Positions 56,786-64,000 of a DNA stretch of 64,000 bases are shown here, piece by piece (the first letter of the stretch is position 1; each line of letters begins with the position of its first letter). The stretch is taken from contig NZ_KE136481.1 of assembly GCF_000407185.1 (NCBI RefSeq), positions 1,155,636 through 1,219,635 of the forward strand, read 5' to 3'. Position numbers and translations under genes: made by a program. This stretch comes from Enterococcus malodoratus ATCC 43197. Its GTDB lineage: Bacteria; Bacillota; Bacilli; Lactobacillales; Enterococcaceae. The notes beneath the pieces are model-generated. The model was given only the letters and a program-made list of their open reading frames with translations. It made no database searches and was not told the origin of the DNA.

Positions 56786-58546
56786 CTATTCTGCTTCTTC
56801 CATAAACTGACTATTATAAAGCTGTTCATAGAAGCCGCCTTGTGCTAATAATTCAAGATGCGTCCCGTGTTCAATGATCTGTCCATCTCTCATCACTAAG
56901 ATGTGATCTGCATCGCGAATTGTCGATAAACGGTGAGCAATTACAAAACTAGTTCGACCTTCCATCACTCGATCCATCGCTTTTTGGATCAGACCCTCTA
57001 GTCGAGTATCTACCGAACTAGTAGCTTCATCTAAAATCAAGATTTTGGGATCAGAGATAATTGCACGAGCAATCGTCAATAATTGTTTCTGACCAAGCGA
57101 AACATTATTCCCTTCTGAGTTGATCTCCATCTCATAACCGCCTGGCATTGTACGAATAAAATGATCGACATTGGCAGTCTTGGCCGCATCAACCACTTCA
57201 TAATCTGTGGCCTCCAGCCGTCCAAAGCGAATATTATCGCCAATCGTTCCTTCATATAACCAAGCATCCTGCAAAACCATCCCGAATAGCGAACGAACAT
57301 CGGAACGATTCATTTCTTGGGTATTCACGCCATCAATCAAAATTCTTCCGCTGTTGATATCATAAAAGCGCATCAACAAATTGATCAAAGTTGTTTTGCC
57401 AGCACCGGTCGGTCCAACGATCGCTACCGTTTCACCTGCCTTAACCTCAGAACTCAAATCCTCAATCAGCGGTTTCTTCGGATCGTAACTGAATTTAACA
57501 TGATCGAAAACGACATTTCCTTGAACGGGTTCTGGCAATGGCAGATCTTGTTCATTCAATATTTCTTCTGGTTCATCCAGAATTTCAAAGACCCGCTTAG
57601 CCGAAGCCGATGCACTTTGGATCATCGAAGACAATTGCGTGATTTCTCCCATCGGTTGGCTGACTTGCCAAATATATTGAATGAAGGCTTGCAGCTGACC
57701 AACTAGGATTACACCATGAATCACGTTCCAACTACCTAAAAGCGCCATTGCAATATAGGTTGCATACGCAGTTAATTGAACAAGCGGCTGCATTAAGCTG
57801 GACACAAAAGCTGCTCGAAAACCAAATCGACGCAATTCGTGGTTGACTTCACTGAACCCGGCTAAGGTCTCTTGTTCGCGGCCGTAAAGCTTCAAAACAC
57901 TGAAACCCGTCATATTTTCTTGTACGAAACCATTCAAGTCTCCAAGCGAATTTTGCATTCCTTGGAAATCTTTTTGCGACACCTGTACGATCTTTCGTGA
58001 GATCACGATTGATAAAGGAATCATGATCATAGATAAAATTGCCATCATGGGATTAATATAAAACATCATGCCCACTGCTAACAAAATTCCTAAAACAGCG
58101 TTGATCGATTTAATAATCGCTTGTTGCATAGCATTACTTACAGCATCCACATCGTTAGTCACCCGTGACAGGATATTCCCTTGCTGGTTACGGTCAAAAT
58201 AGGATACCGGCAGACGATTGATTTTTGCTTCAATATCATCTCGCAGATCCCGCATCGCGGATTGAACCACATTAGCCATCAACCAACCAGTCCCTAACTG
58301 AGTAACACAATAGAAAATACCAACAATCACAATCACGATCAGCCATTTAAATACATAATCAAAATTGACCGGTTCTACTTGTGCGATATTTTTACTGACC
58401 TCAGTTGTTGGCAAACCTGTTAAATACGGCAGCCACGTTCCTAAAACCAGGGTTCCTACGGCAAGGACTAAAACTAAGATAAATGATTTTTTGTAAGGAT
58501 TAATATAATGCATCAAACGCTTTAAGGAAGAAGTATATTTTCTCAT
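56786..58546 (-). CDS. Heterodimeric ABC exporter, subunit with catalytic Glu
   Basis: This 586-residue half-transporter has an N-terminal six-helix domain and a C-terminal NBD. The NBD has Walker A GPTGAGKTTL, Walker B ILILDEATSSVD with catalytic Glu and H-loop AHRLST, but its signature is VSLGQKQ and not LSGGQ. Paired with the upstream subunit it forms an asymmetric exporter like LmrCD/EfrAB or TM287/288, probably for drugs or lipids. It overlaps its partner by 4 bp. Confidence 0.92.
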   Translation of the reverse strand: MRKYTSSLKRLMHYINPYKKSFILVLVLAVGTLVLGTWLPYLTGLPTTEVSKNIAQVEPVNFDYVFKWLIVIVIVGIFYCVTQLGTGWLMANVVQSAMRDLRDDIEAKINRLPVSYFDRNQQGNILSRVTNDVDAVSNAMQQAIIKSINAVLGILLAVGMMFYINPMMAILSMIMIPLSIVISRKIVQVSQKDFQGMQNSLGDLNGFVQENMTGFSVLKLYGREQETLAGFSEVNHELRRFGFRAAFVSSLMQPLVQLTAYATYIAMALLGSWNVIHGVILVGQLQAFIQYIWQVSQPMGEITQLSSMIQSASASAKRVFEILDEPEEILNEQDLPLPEPVQGNVVFDHVKFSYDPKKPLIEDLSSEVKAGETVAIVGPTGAGKTTLINLLMRFYDINSGRILIDGVNTQEMNRSDVRSLFGMVLQDAWLYEGTIGDNIRFGRLEATDYEVVDAAKTANVDHFIRTMPGGYEMEINSEGNNVSLGQKQLLTIARAIISDPKILILDEATSSVDTRLEGLIQKAMDRVMEGRTSFVIAHRLSTIRDADHILVMRDGQIIEHGTHLELLAQGGFYEQLYNSQFMEEAE

Positions 58547-60273
58547 GCTAATTCCTCCTTCGATAATTGTGATGCGGCAATGTCATAATAAATTGGACAT
58601 TTTTCCAACAGTTCTCGGTGGGAGCCTATACCCACGACATCCCCTTCGTTAAGAACCACAATTTTATCTGCATGCATGATCGTGCCGACACGCTGCGCGA
58701 CAATCAAAACAGCAGAATCAGTCGTTTCCTTTTTCAAACGAGCGCGTAATTTCGCGTCTGTTTGATAATCCAGTGCAGAAAAGCTGTCATCAAAAATATA
58801 TATTTCTGGACGACGGATCACCGCACGGGCGATTGCTAAACGCTGCTTTTGGCCACCAGAGAAATTACTACCGCCCTCTGCCAGCTCCTCTTGATAACCA
58901 TCTGGTTTTTGTGCGATAAAATCTGCTGCTTGCGCAATCTCTGCCGCCAGCTCCATTTCCTCTTGGGTTGCGTCTTTCTTTCCGTAACGCAAATTATCCG
59001 CGATCGTTCCAGTAAATAATTGAGCCTTTTGCGGAATATAGCCGATTTTTTCACGTAAATCCTTTAAACGATAATCTCGAACATCCTGACCGTCAACTAA
59101 AACCTGGCCCGCTGTCACATCGTAGAAACGGGGAATTAATTGAATTAATGTTGATTTTCCTGACCCAGTACTCCCGATAAATGCTACTGTTTCTCCGGGA
59201 TTCGCTGTAAAGCTGACATTGCGAATCACAGGGCTTTCTGCATGCCCAGGATAAGCAAACGTTACATCACGAAATTCCAACGAACTTTTTTTAGTTGGTT
59301 CCACTGTCTTTTCAGGATTGTCCTTGATCAGCGGATCCATATCAAAAACTTCTTGAATTCGCTGTGCTGAAACATTTGCTCGAGGATACATCATAAAGAC
59401 CGTTGCAAAAAGCATGAAAGAAAACAATGCGTGGAAAATATACTCGATAAAAGCAATCAATGTTCCAACTGCCAAAGAGCCGTCACTGATTTGAACTGTT
59501 CCATTCCAAATGATCAAGACCATCACAATATTAAATAGAAAGAAAAAACCCGGCTGTGCTACTGCCATTAAGTGAAACAAACTCTTAGAACTATTTGTAT
59601 ATGCATCATTGACTAAACGGAAACGCATTTCTTCAAATTTTTCATTAACAAACGCACGGATTACTCGTAGTCCTGATAAGTTTTCTCGCAATATCCCATT
59701 GATATTGTCTAAGTTTTTTTGCTGCTTCGTCGACAATGGTTCTGAATATTTTGCAATCAGAATGACTGCTAACAACAATATCGGCAGCGCCAACAAAACG
59801 TAAAAACCTAAGCCTGGACTCGTACGCATAATCAAGTACAAGCTCATCCCAAACATCATTGGGGTCATAAAACCAGTCGTCAAAATATTTTGCATGAACA
59901 ACATGATTTGATAAGCATCATTTGTTGCTCTAGTAATCAATGAAGGTACACCGATCTGCTCGTACTCTGAATGAGAAAAAGTCTGAACTTTTTCAAAAAG
60001 ATCATCTCGTATTGCCGCTACCATTCTAGATGTGATTTGAGAACTGAAGTAACGCAATGAGATACTCATGATAATTCCAATTACAGTAATCGCAATCATC
60101 ACAATACCCATTCTTTGAACATAGTCAAAATCGTTATTTCCAATTCCTTTATCGATCATCATGGCTAAAATCGTCGGCAACCCCAACTCAATCAAGATAA
60201 ATCCAAAAACACTGATGAAATCAAACAATAATAGCTTCTTGTAACGCAAGGTATACCGCAACATCAACTTCAT
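58543..60273 (-). CDS. Heterodimeric ABC exporter, subunit with degenerate site
   Basis: This 576-residue half-transporter has Walker A GSTGSGKSTL and a canonical signature FSGGQKQR. Its Walker B reads IYIFDDSFSALD, with Asp in place of the catalytic Glu, and the switch His is Gln in VAQRVG. Together with the VSLGQ of its partner this builds one inactive and one active ATP site, the hallmark of heterodimeric exporters. It is the first gene of the pair. Confidence 0.92.
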   Translation of the reverse strand: MKLMLRYTLRYKKLLLFDFISVFGFILIELGLPTILAMMIDKGIGNNDFDYVQRMGIVMIAITVIGIIMSISLRYFSSQITSRMVAAIRDDLFEKVQTFSHSEYEQIGVPSLITRATNDAYQIMLFMQNILTTGFMTPMMFGMSLYLIMRTSPGLGFYVLLALPILLLAVILIAKYSEPLSTKQQKNLDNINGILRENLSGLRVIRAFVNEKFEEMRFRLVNDAYTNSSKSLFHLMAVAQPGFFFLFNIVMVLIIWNGTVQISDGSLAVGTLIAFIEYIFHALFSFMLFATVFMMYPRANVSAQRIQEVFDMDPLIKDNPEKTVEPTKKSSLEFRDVTFAYPGHAESPVIRNVSFTANPGETVAFIGSTGSGKSTLIQLIPRFYDVTAGQVLVDGQDVRDYRLKDLREKIGYIPQKAQLFTGTIADNLRYGKKDATQEEMELAAEIAQAADFIAQKPDGYQEELAEGGSNFSGGQKQRLAIARAVIRRPEIYIFDDSFSALDYQTDAKLRARLKKETTDSAVLIVAQRVGTIMHADKIVVLNEGDVVGIGSHRELLEKCPIYYDIAASQLSKEELA

Positions 60274-60439
60274 TATTCTCGCCTCTTTCTATACCGTAAT
60301 GTCTCCAATATAGCATAAATGAACTTCTTCTGCCCGCTTAGAAAATTGTTTTTTTATTTTGTTTTTTAGACTTTCTGAAAATTTCTTATGAATCCCCATT
60401 TCACTTCCTAGTTTCTATACTTCTCATTTATTCTGTGAT

Positions 60440-60631
60440 AAACTACAAGTAATTGTTGTAAGGACAACCCAAAGAACGGTGAAATTATTTTTTCAAGCAA
60501 GAAGCAAAGACGAGGCTTCTTCTCAGCGCTTTAGCCAAAGCTAAGTCGTCGAGCATAAGAAAATAGGTGGCAGCCGCCCCTCATTTTGTCGTGGAAAAAA
60601 TTGCTATAAAGCAAATAAAGGAGATAGATTC
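60440..60631 (+). promoter_or_regulatory. Structured leader of the rpoY-rnjA transcript
   Basis: The roughly 190-bp leader has GACGA (60509-60513) paired with TCGTC (60546-60550), enclosing TTAGC/GCTAA (60531-60535, 60540-60544). A second GC-rich hairpin, AGGTGGC/GCCCCT-like, is at about 60567-60583. No terminator follows. It is not a riboswitch I recognise. Autocontrol through RNase J cleavage of its own leader is possible. Confidence 0.45.
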
Positions 60632-60844
60632 ATGATTTACAAAGTTTATTATCAAGAAACCAAAGAACGCAATCCAAAACGTGAGCAAACACAATCATTG
60701 TATGTGGAAGCGGACAACGAAGAAATGGTTCACAATTTATTACGCGAGAATACCCCATATAACGTGGAATATATCCAACTTTTAGAAGGCAACCACTTAG
60801 AATACGAAAAAGAAAATGCCGACTTTAAGTTAACGGAGTTCTAA
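60632..60844 (+). CDS. rpoY: RNA polymerase epsilon subunit
   Basis: This 70-residue protein (DUF1447) starts [20 protein letters not shown] and contains [17 protein letters not shown]. It is the small epsilon subunit bound to RNA polymerase of Firmicutes. It lies 1 bp before the RNase J gene, the conserved arrangement. AAAGGAGAT precedes the ATG. Confidence 0.95.
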   Translation: MIYKVYYQETKERNPKREQTQSLYVEADNEEMVHNLLRENTPYNVEYIQLLEGNHLEYEKENADFKLTEF

Positions 60845-60845
60845 T

Positions 60846-62522
60846 ATGAAACTTTCGCTAAAAAACAATGAAACTGGTGTCTTTGCCATTGGTGGATTGG
60901 GCGAAATCGGAAAAAATATGTATGGGGTTCAATTTCAAGATGAGATCATCATCATTGATGCTGGAATAAAATTTCCCGAAGATGATCTGCTAGGAATTGA
61001 TTATGTCATTCCCGATTTTAGTTATGTTGTCCAAAATATCAATAAAGTAAAAGCACTCGTGATTACTCACGGACATGAGGATCATATCGGTGGTGTGCCT
61101 TATTTATTAAAGCAAGCCAATATTCCGATCTACGCTGGCGCACTAGCTTTGGCACTGATCAAAAACAAATTGGATGAGCACGGTTTACTGCGTGACGCAG
61201 AATTGCATGAGATCGATGAAGATTCTGTGATTCGCTTCCGTAAAACATCTGTAAGCTTTTTCCGCACCACTCACAGTATTCCTGATCCATTAGGTGTTGT
61301 TGTTAAAACTCCTTCTGGAAATGTTGTGGAAACCGGAGATTTCAAATTCGACTTCACACCGGTTGGTCAACCTGCAAACTTGCATCGCATGGCAAAGCTT
61401 GGAGAAGAAGGCGTTTTGTGCCTGCTTTCTGACAGTACCAACGCAGAAGTCCCAACCTTTACTAAGTCTGAGCAATCGATCGGTCAATCGATCTTGCGTA
61501 TTATGGGAAAAATCGAAGGTCGAATCATTTTCGCCACCTTCGCCTCTAACATTTCTCGTTTGCAGCAAGCTGCTTCGGCTGCTGTTGCCACGGGACGTAA
61601 AATCGCTGTATTCGGCCGCAGTATGGAAAATGCGATCGTCAATGGACAAAAATTAGGTTACATTGATGTGCCTGATGGTACTTTTGTTGATGCTCACGAA
61701 ATCAACCATTTGCCGGCCAATGAATTGATGATTTTATGTACCGGATCTCAAGGTGAACCTATGGCGGCTCTATCACGGATCGCGAACGGAACACACCGTC
61801 AGATCCAGATTCAGCCAGACGATACCGTGATCTTTTCAAGTTCACCCATCCCTGGAAATACTACCAGCGTCAATCATTTGATCAACTTGCTCTCTGAAGC
61901 TGGTGCCGAAGTAATCCATGGAAAAGTTAACAATATCCACACTTCTGGTCACGGCAGTCAGCAAGAACAAAAATTGATGCTCCGTTTAATGAAACCAAAA
62001 TATTTTGTTCCGATTCATGGTGAATTCAGAATGTTGAAAATCCATGCCGGCTTAGCACAGGATACTGGTGTTCCTGAAGAAAATTGTTTCATCATGGAAA
62101 ATGGTGATATGCTTGCGCTAACCGCGGACAGCGCTCGGCGTGCAGGTCATTTTAACGCGAGTGATGTATATGTGGACGGCAGCGGTATCGGTGATATCGG
62201 AAACGTCGTCTTGCGCGATCGCCGTATTCTTTCTGAAGAAGGCTTAGTCTTAGCTGTCGCTACAGTTGATATTGAGAAGAAAGAAATTTTAGCTGGTCCA
62301 GACATTTTGTCTCGAGGATTTGTCTATATGCGTGAATCTGGCGAAATGATCAATGAAGGACAACGAATCTTATTCCATGCCTTGCGAGAAGCTCTGAATG
62401 AGACTGGTTGCACTGAAACAAAATTGAAAAACGCAATGGTCGCTGCATTACAGCCGTTTCTATTTGATCAAACTGAACGTCACCCAATGATCTTGCCTAT
62501 GATCATGACACCAGATATTTAA
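60846..62522 (+). CDS. rnjA: Ribonuclease J1
   Basis: This 558-residue MBL/beta-CASP enzyme has 5'-3' exo- and endonuclease activity in mRNA decay. The metal site HGHEDH is at 75-80, followed by the beta-CASP motifs ([30 protein letters not shown] and PIHGEFRML). It is cotranscribed with rpoY. Confidence 0.96.
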   Translation: MKLSLKNNETGVFAIGGLGEIGKNMYGVQFQDEIIIIDAGIKFPEDDLLGIDYVIPDFSYVVQNINKVKALVITHGHEDHIGGVPYLLKQANIPIYAGALALALIKNKLDEHGLLRDAELHEIDEDSVIRFRKTSVSFFRTTHSIPDPLGVVVKTPSGNVVETGDFKFDFTPVGQPANLHRMAKLGEEGVLCLLSDSTNAEVPTFTKSEQSIGQSILRIMGKIEGRIIFATFASNISRLQQAASAAVATGRKIAVFGRSMENAIVNGQKLGYIDVPDGTFVDAHEINHLPANELMILCTGSQGEPMAALSRIANGTHRQIQIQPDDTVIFSSSPIPGNTTSVNHLINLLSEAGAEVIHGKVNNIHTSGHGSQQEQKLMLRLMKPKYFVPIHGEFRMLKIHAGLAQDTGVPEENCFIMENGDMLALTADSARRAGHFNASDVYVDGSGIGDIGNVVLRDRRILSEEGLVLAVATVDIEKKEILAGPDILSRGFVYMRESGEMINEGQRILFHALREALNETGCTETKLKNAMVAALQPFLFDQTERHPMILPMIMTPDI

Positions 62523-62543
62523 TAGCATTAAAACGTTAGTCAA

Positions 62544-62578
62544 AACACCTATCTGAAAGCCAGATAGGTGTTTTTTTA
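62544..62578 (+). terminator. Terminator of the rpoY-rnjA operon
   Basis: AACACCTATCTG pairs perfectly with CAGATAGGTGTT around AAAGC, followed by a T run. Confidence 0.95.
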
Positions 62579-62675
62579 TTCAATCCTGCCTATGATACCT
62601 TTTCAGTCCACATAAATAACTAGCGATTTTTTTGCAAAATAAAATATTATTTTCTTGAAATTATCAAAAAATCGA

Positions 62676-62704
62676 TTGACAAATAACCGTATTATTTGCA
62701 CAAT
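62676..62704 (+). promoter_or_regulatory. Promoter and operator of the TetR-type gene
   Basis: TTGACA (62676-62681) and CACAAT (62699-62704, 4/6) are 17 bp apart. CAAATAA (62680-62686) and TTATTTG (62692-62698) form a perfect inverted repeat inside the spacer, a likely autoregulatory operator. Confidence 0.65.
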
Positions 62705-62783
62705 GAAGATTAGTTAGAAAGAGCTGATAACTATCACTAGTTATTTTATAGTTTCTTGAATTTAGGATAAAGGAAGATTGATT

Positions 62784-63287
62784 ATGGTAAGAACACAACG
62801 CGTGCAACGGAGCCACATTATTGACGGCGCTTATCAACTAATTATTAATGAAGGTTTTAAAAAATTTCATGCCCGCAACATCGCCCAGCATATCGCCTGC
62901 TCGACCCAACCGATCTATCGCGAATTTGCCAACTTGGCTGAATTGAAGTCAGTATTGACTAATCGCATCTTAGTTAAATACACCGACTTTTTAGAAGACC
63001 AAGAACCAAAATCACTGCAGGCTATGTCAACGGCCATTACAAACTATGCAACGGATTATCCAGATGAATTTCATCGTTTTTTCTTACAGGACTCAGACAC
63101 GATTCAATTAGTTAAGCAAGTAACCAGAGAGGTTTTTGCTACTATTCATCCAGAAAAAAGTGATTGTTTCTTTTTTGACTTTTTCTGGCAGTATTGCATC
63201 GGAAAAGCCGCCTTAGCGATCAATAACGCTAACCATACCGAAGATTTAGAGGAAGATCGTTTCTTTGAATTTTCATTAGAAAGCTAA
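62784..63287 (+). CDS. TetR-like regulator
   Basis: The 167-residue protein starts MVRTQRVQRSHIIDGAYQLI. It has a TetR-type helix-turn-helix (about 24-45, HARNIAQHIACSTQPIYREF). The short ligand domain has Phe-rich stretches (CFFFDFFWQYCIGKAAL). The ATG at 62784 has AAAGGAAG upstream. An operator in its own promoter points to autoregulation. Target genes are not evident. Confidence 0.82.
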   Translation: MVRTQRVQRSHIIDGAYQLIINEGFKKFHARNIAQHIACSTQPIYREFANLAELKSVLTNRILVKYTDFLEDQEPKSLQAMSTAITNYATDYPDEFHRFFLQDSDTIQLVKQVTREVFATIHPEKSDCFFFDFFWQYCIGKAALAINNANHTEDLEEDRFFEFSLES

Positions 63288-63339
63288 TCTCAGGATTACT
63301 CAGAATCGGCATCACATGGTAAAATCGAATGCGCAAAAA

Positions 63340-63366
63340 AAGCCTTAGAGAAATTCTCTAAGGCTT
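63340..63366. terminator. Shared terminator between the tetR-like and csp genes
   Basis: AAGCCTTAGAG pairs with CTCTAAGGCTT; an A tract on the left gives a T run after it on the minus strand, so it chiefly serves csp. Confidence 0.85.
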
Positions 63367-63372
63367 GTCGTT

Positions 63373-63573
63373 TTATTGTTTAACTACGTTAGCTGCTTGA
63401 GGTCCACGATCGCTTTCTTCAACGTCAAAAGTTACTGCTTGACCTTCTTCGATTGTTTTAAAGCCGTCACCTTGGATAGCTGAGAAATGTACGAATACAT
63501 CGCTGCCATCTTCGCGAGTAATGAAGCCAAAACCTTTTTCTGCGTTAAACCATTTTACTGTTCCGTTTTCCAT
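63373..63573 (-). CDS. Cold-shock protein, CspA family
   Basis: This 66-residue single-strand nucleic-acid chaperone has RNP1 KGFGFI and RNP2 VFVHF, and starts [20 protein letters not shown]. It melts RNA structure in the cold and in growth transitions. GGAGGATTTTATTC precedes the ATG. Which of the several csp paralogues it is cannot be told. Confidence 0.94.
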   Translation of the reverse strand: MENGTVKWFNAEKGFGFITREDGSDVFVHFSAIQGDGFKTIEEGQAVTFDVEESDRGPQAANVVKQ

Positions 63574-63724
63574 GAATAAAATCCTCCTCGTGCCTAAGCA
63601 CTAATTGATTGTAACATTGCCGGCCTACGAAAAGGGAAACATACGTATACCAACTCGCAACTCAAACAAAATTACAATAATAGTTTAACACTGGTTTTAT
63701 CTAGCGCGCAAGGGTTTTCAATTG
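63574..63724. other. Intergenic region between csp and radC
   Basis: A csp promoter should lie here but no pair is clearly best. The csp 5' UTR appears ordinary in length. Confidence 0.35.
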
Positions 63725-64000
63725 CTACTTTAAGTATTTTTCTTCACGTAAACTGAAATATTTGGTTTCTCCGACAATAATGTGGTCCATCAGCTCAATT
63801 CCCATCATTGAACCGCACTCTTGAACGCGTTTCGTGAAATCCAAATCGTTTTGCGAAGGCGTCGGATTTCCGGAGGGATGATTATGACCTAAAACTACCC
63901 GTGCGGCACTTATCCGAACGGCCTCGCGAAATATCTCCCGTGGATGCGCGATTGACTGGTTCAATGAACCGATGAAAATCGTCTTCTGTAAAATGATTTC
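63725..64000 (-). CDS. radC: RadC family JAB/MPN-domain protein, 3' part
   Basis: The frame is open from the right edge. The last 91 residues begin EIILQKTIFIGSLNQSIAHP and carry the JAMM metal motif GHNHPSGNPTPSQND, then VGETKYFSLREE. RadC proteins are linked with DNA repair or recombination by name but have uncertain activity. The N-terminal helix-hairpin-helix part is beyond the window. Confidence 0.9.
   Translation of the reverse strand, partial: EIILQKTIFIGSLNQSIAHPREIFREAVRISAARVVLGHNHPSGNPTPSQNDLDFTKRVQECGSMMGIELMDHIIVGETKYFSLREEKYLK

Overview
The window is Gram-positive, low-GC Lactobacillales DNA, most likely from Enterococcus. The pointers are an ArpU-type late regulator, DUF2969 and DUF1146 proteins, the murA-EpuA pair, the order secG-est-rnr-smpB, RpoY followed by RNase J, and an F-ATPase operon without atpI. 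The full branched-chain amino-acid ABC transporter and the giant 2-hydroxyacyl-CoA dehydratase activase are not typical of E. faecalis, so a relative such as the casseliflavus/gallinarum or avium groups is possible. I cannot fix the species.

Bases 1 to about 20815 are the right-hand part of a prophage. On the minus strand, in transcription order from right to left, come Cro-like and antirepressor genes, exported and membrane accessory proteins, a three-Myb-repeat protein, an SbcC-like ATPase, RecT, an MBL hydrolase, a DnaD-type replication protein with internal iterons, a DnaC loader, a DUF1064 nuclease, many small genes, the ArpU late regulator, a noncoding structured block, a late promoter, terminase small and large subunits and the start of the portal gene, which runs off the left edge. 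On the plus strand are CI, a lipoprotein (probable lysogenic-conversion gene) and a large serine integrase. The integrase ends about 15 bp from comFA, which is cut after its 'TILERG' motif. The phage therefore sits inside a competence DNA-uptake gene. The other half of comFA should lie beyond the left side of the prophage, outside this window.

Bases 20.8-32.9 kb are host genes: YigZ, a GntR/UTRA regulator with its own operator-promoter, the 1413-residue activase with a divergent TetR regulator, an XRE regulator carrying a long glycine-periodic repeat and a membrane anchor, a two-gene operon behind a Fur-box-like promoter, and tRNA-Gln and tRNA-Tyr. Bases 32.9-38.3 kb hold a CBS/ACT protein and livFGMHJ behind a CodY-box-like promoter. 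Bases 38.6-47.7 kb hold yidD, EpuA, murA, a DUF1146 protein and the atpBEFHAGDC operon. Bases 47.9-52 kb hold smpB, rnr, an esterase and secG (trans-translation, RNA decay, secretion). Bases 52-56.4 kb hold small enzymes, a gamma-carbonic-anhydrase-like protein, an M29 aminopeptidase and a YjeM-like permease. Bases 56.8-60.3 kb hold a heterodimeric ABC exporter with one degenerate ATP site. The end carries RpoY, RNase J1, a TetR regulator, a cold-shock protein and the 3' part of radC.

The most unusual part is the noncoding block at 3616-4063. It contains five consecutive modules, each closed by a long-range helix, and one of them is a 127-nt tRNA-like fold. It lies between the late regulator and the packaging genes. 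It may be a member or relative of the large ornate phage RNAs (GOLLD/ROOL type), or a new RNA.
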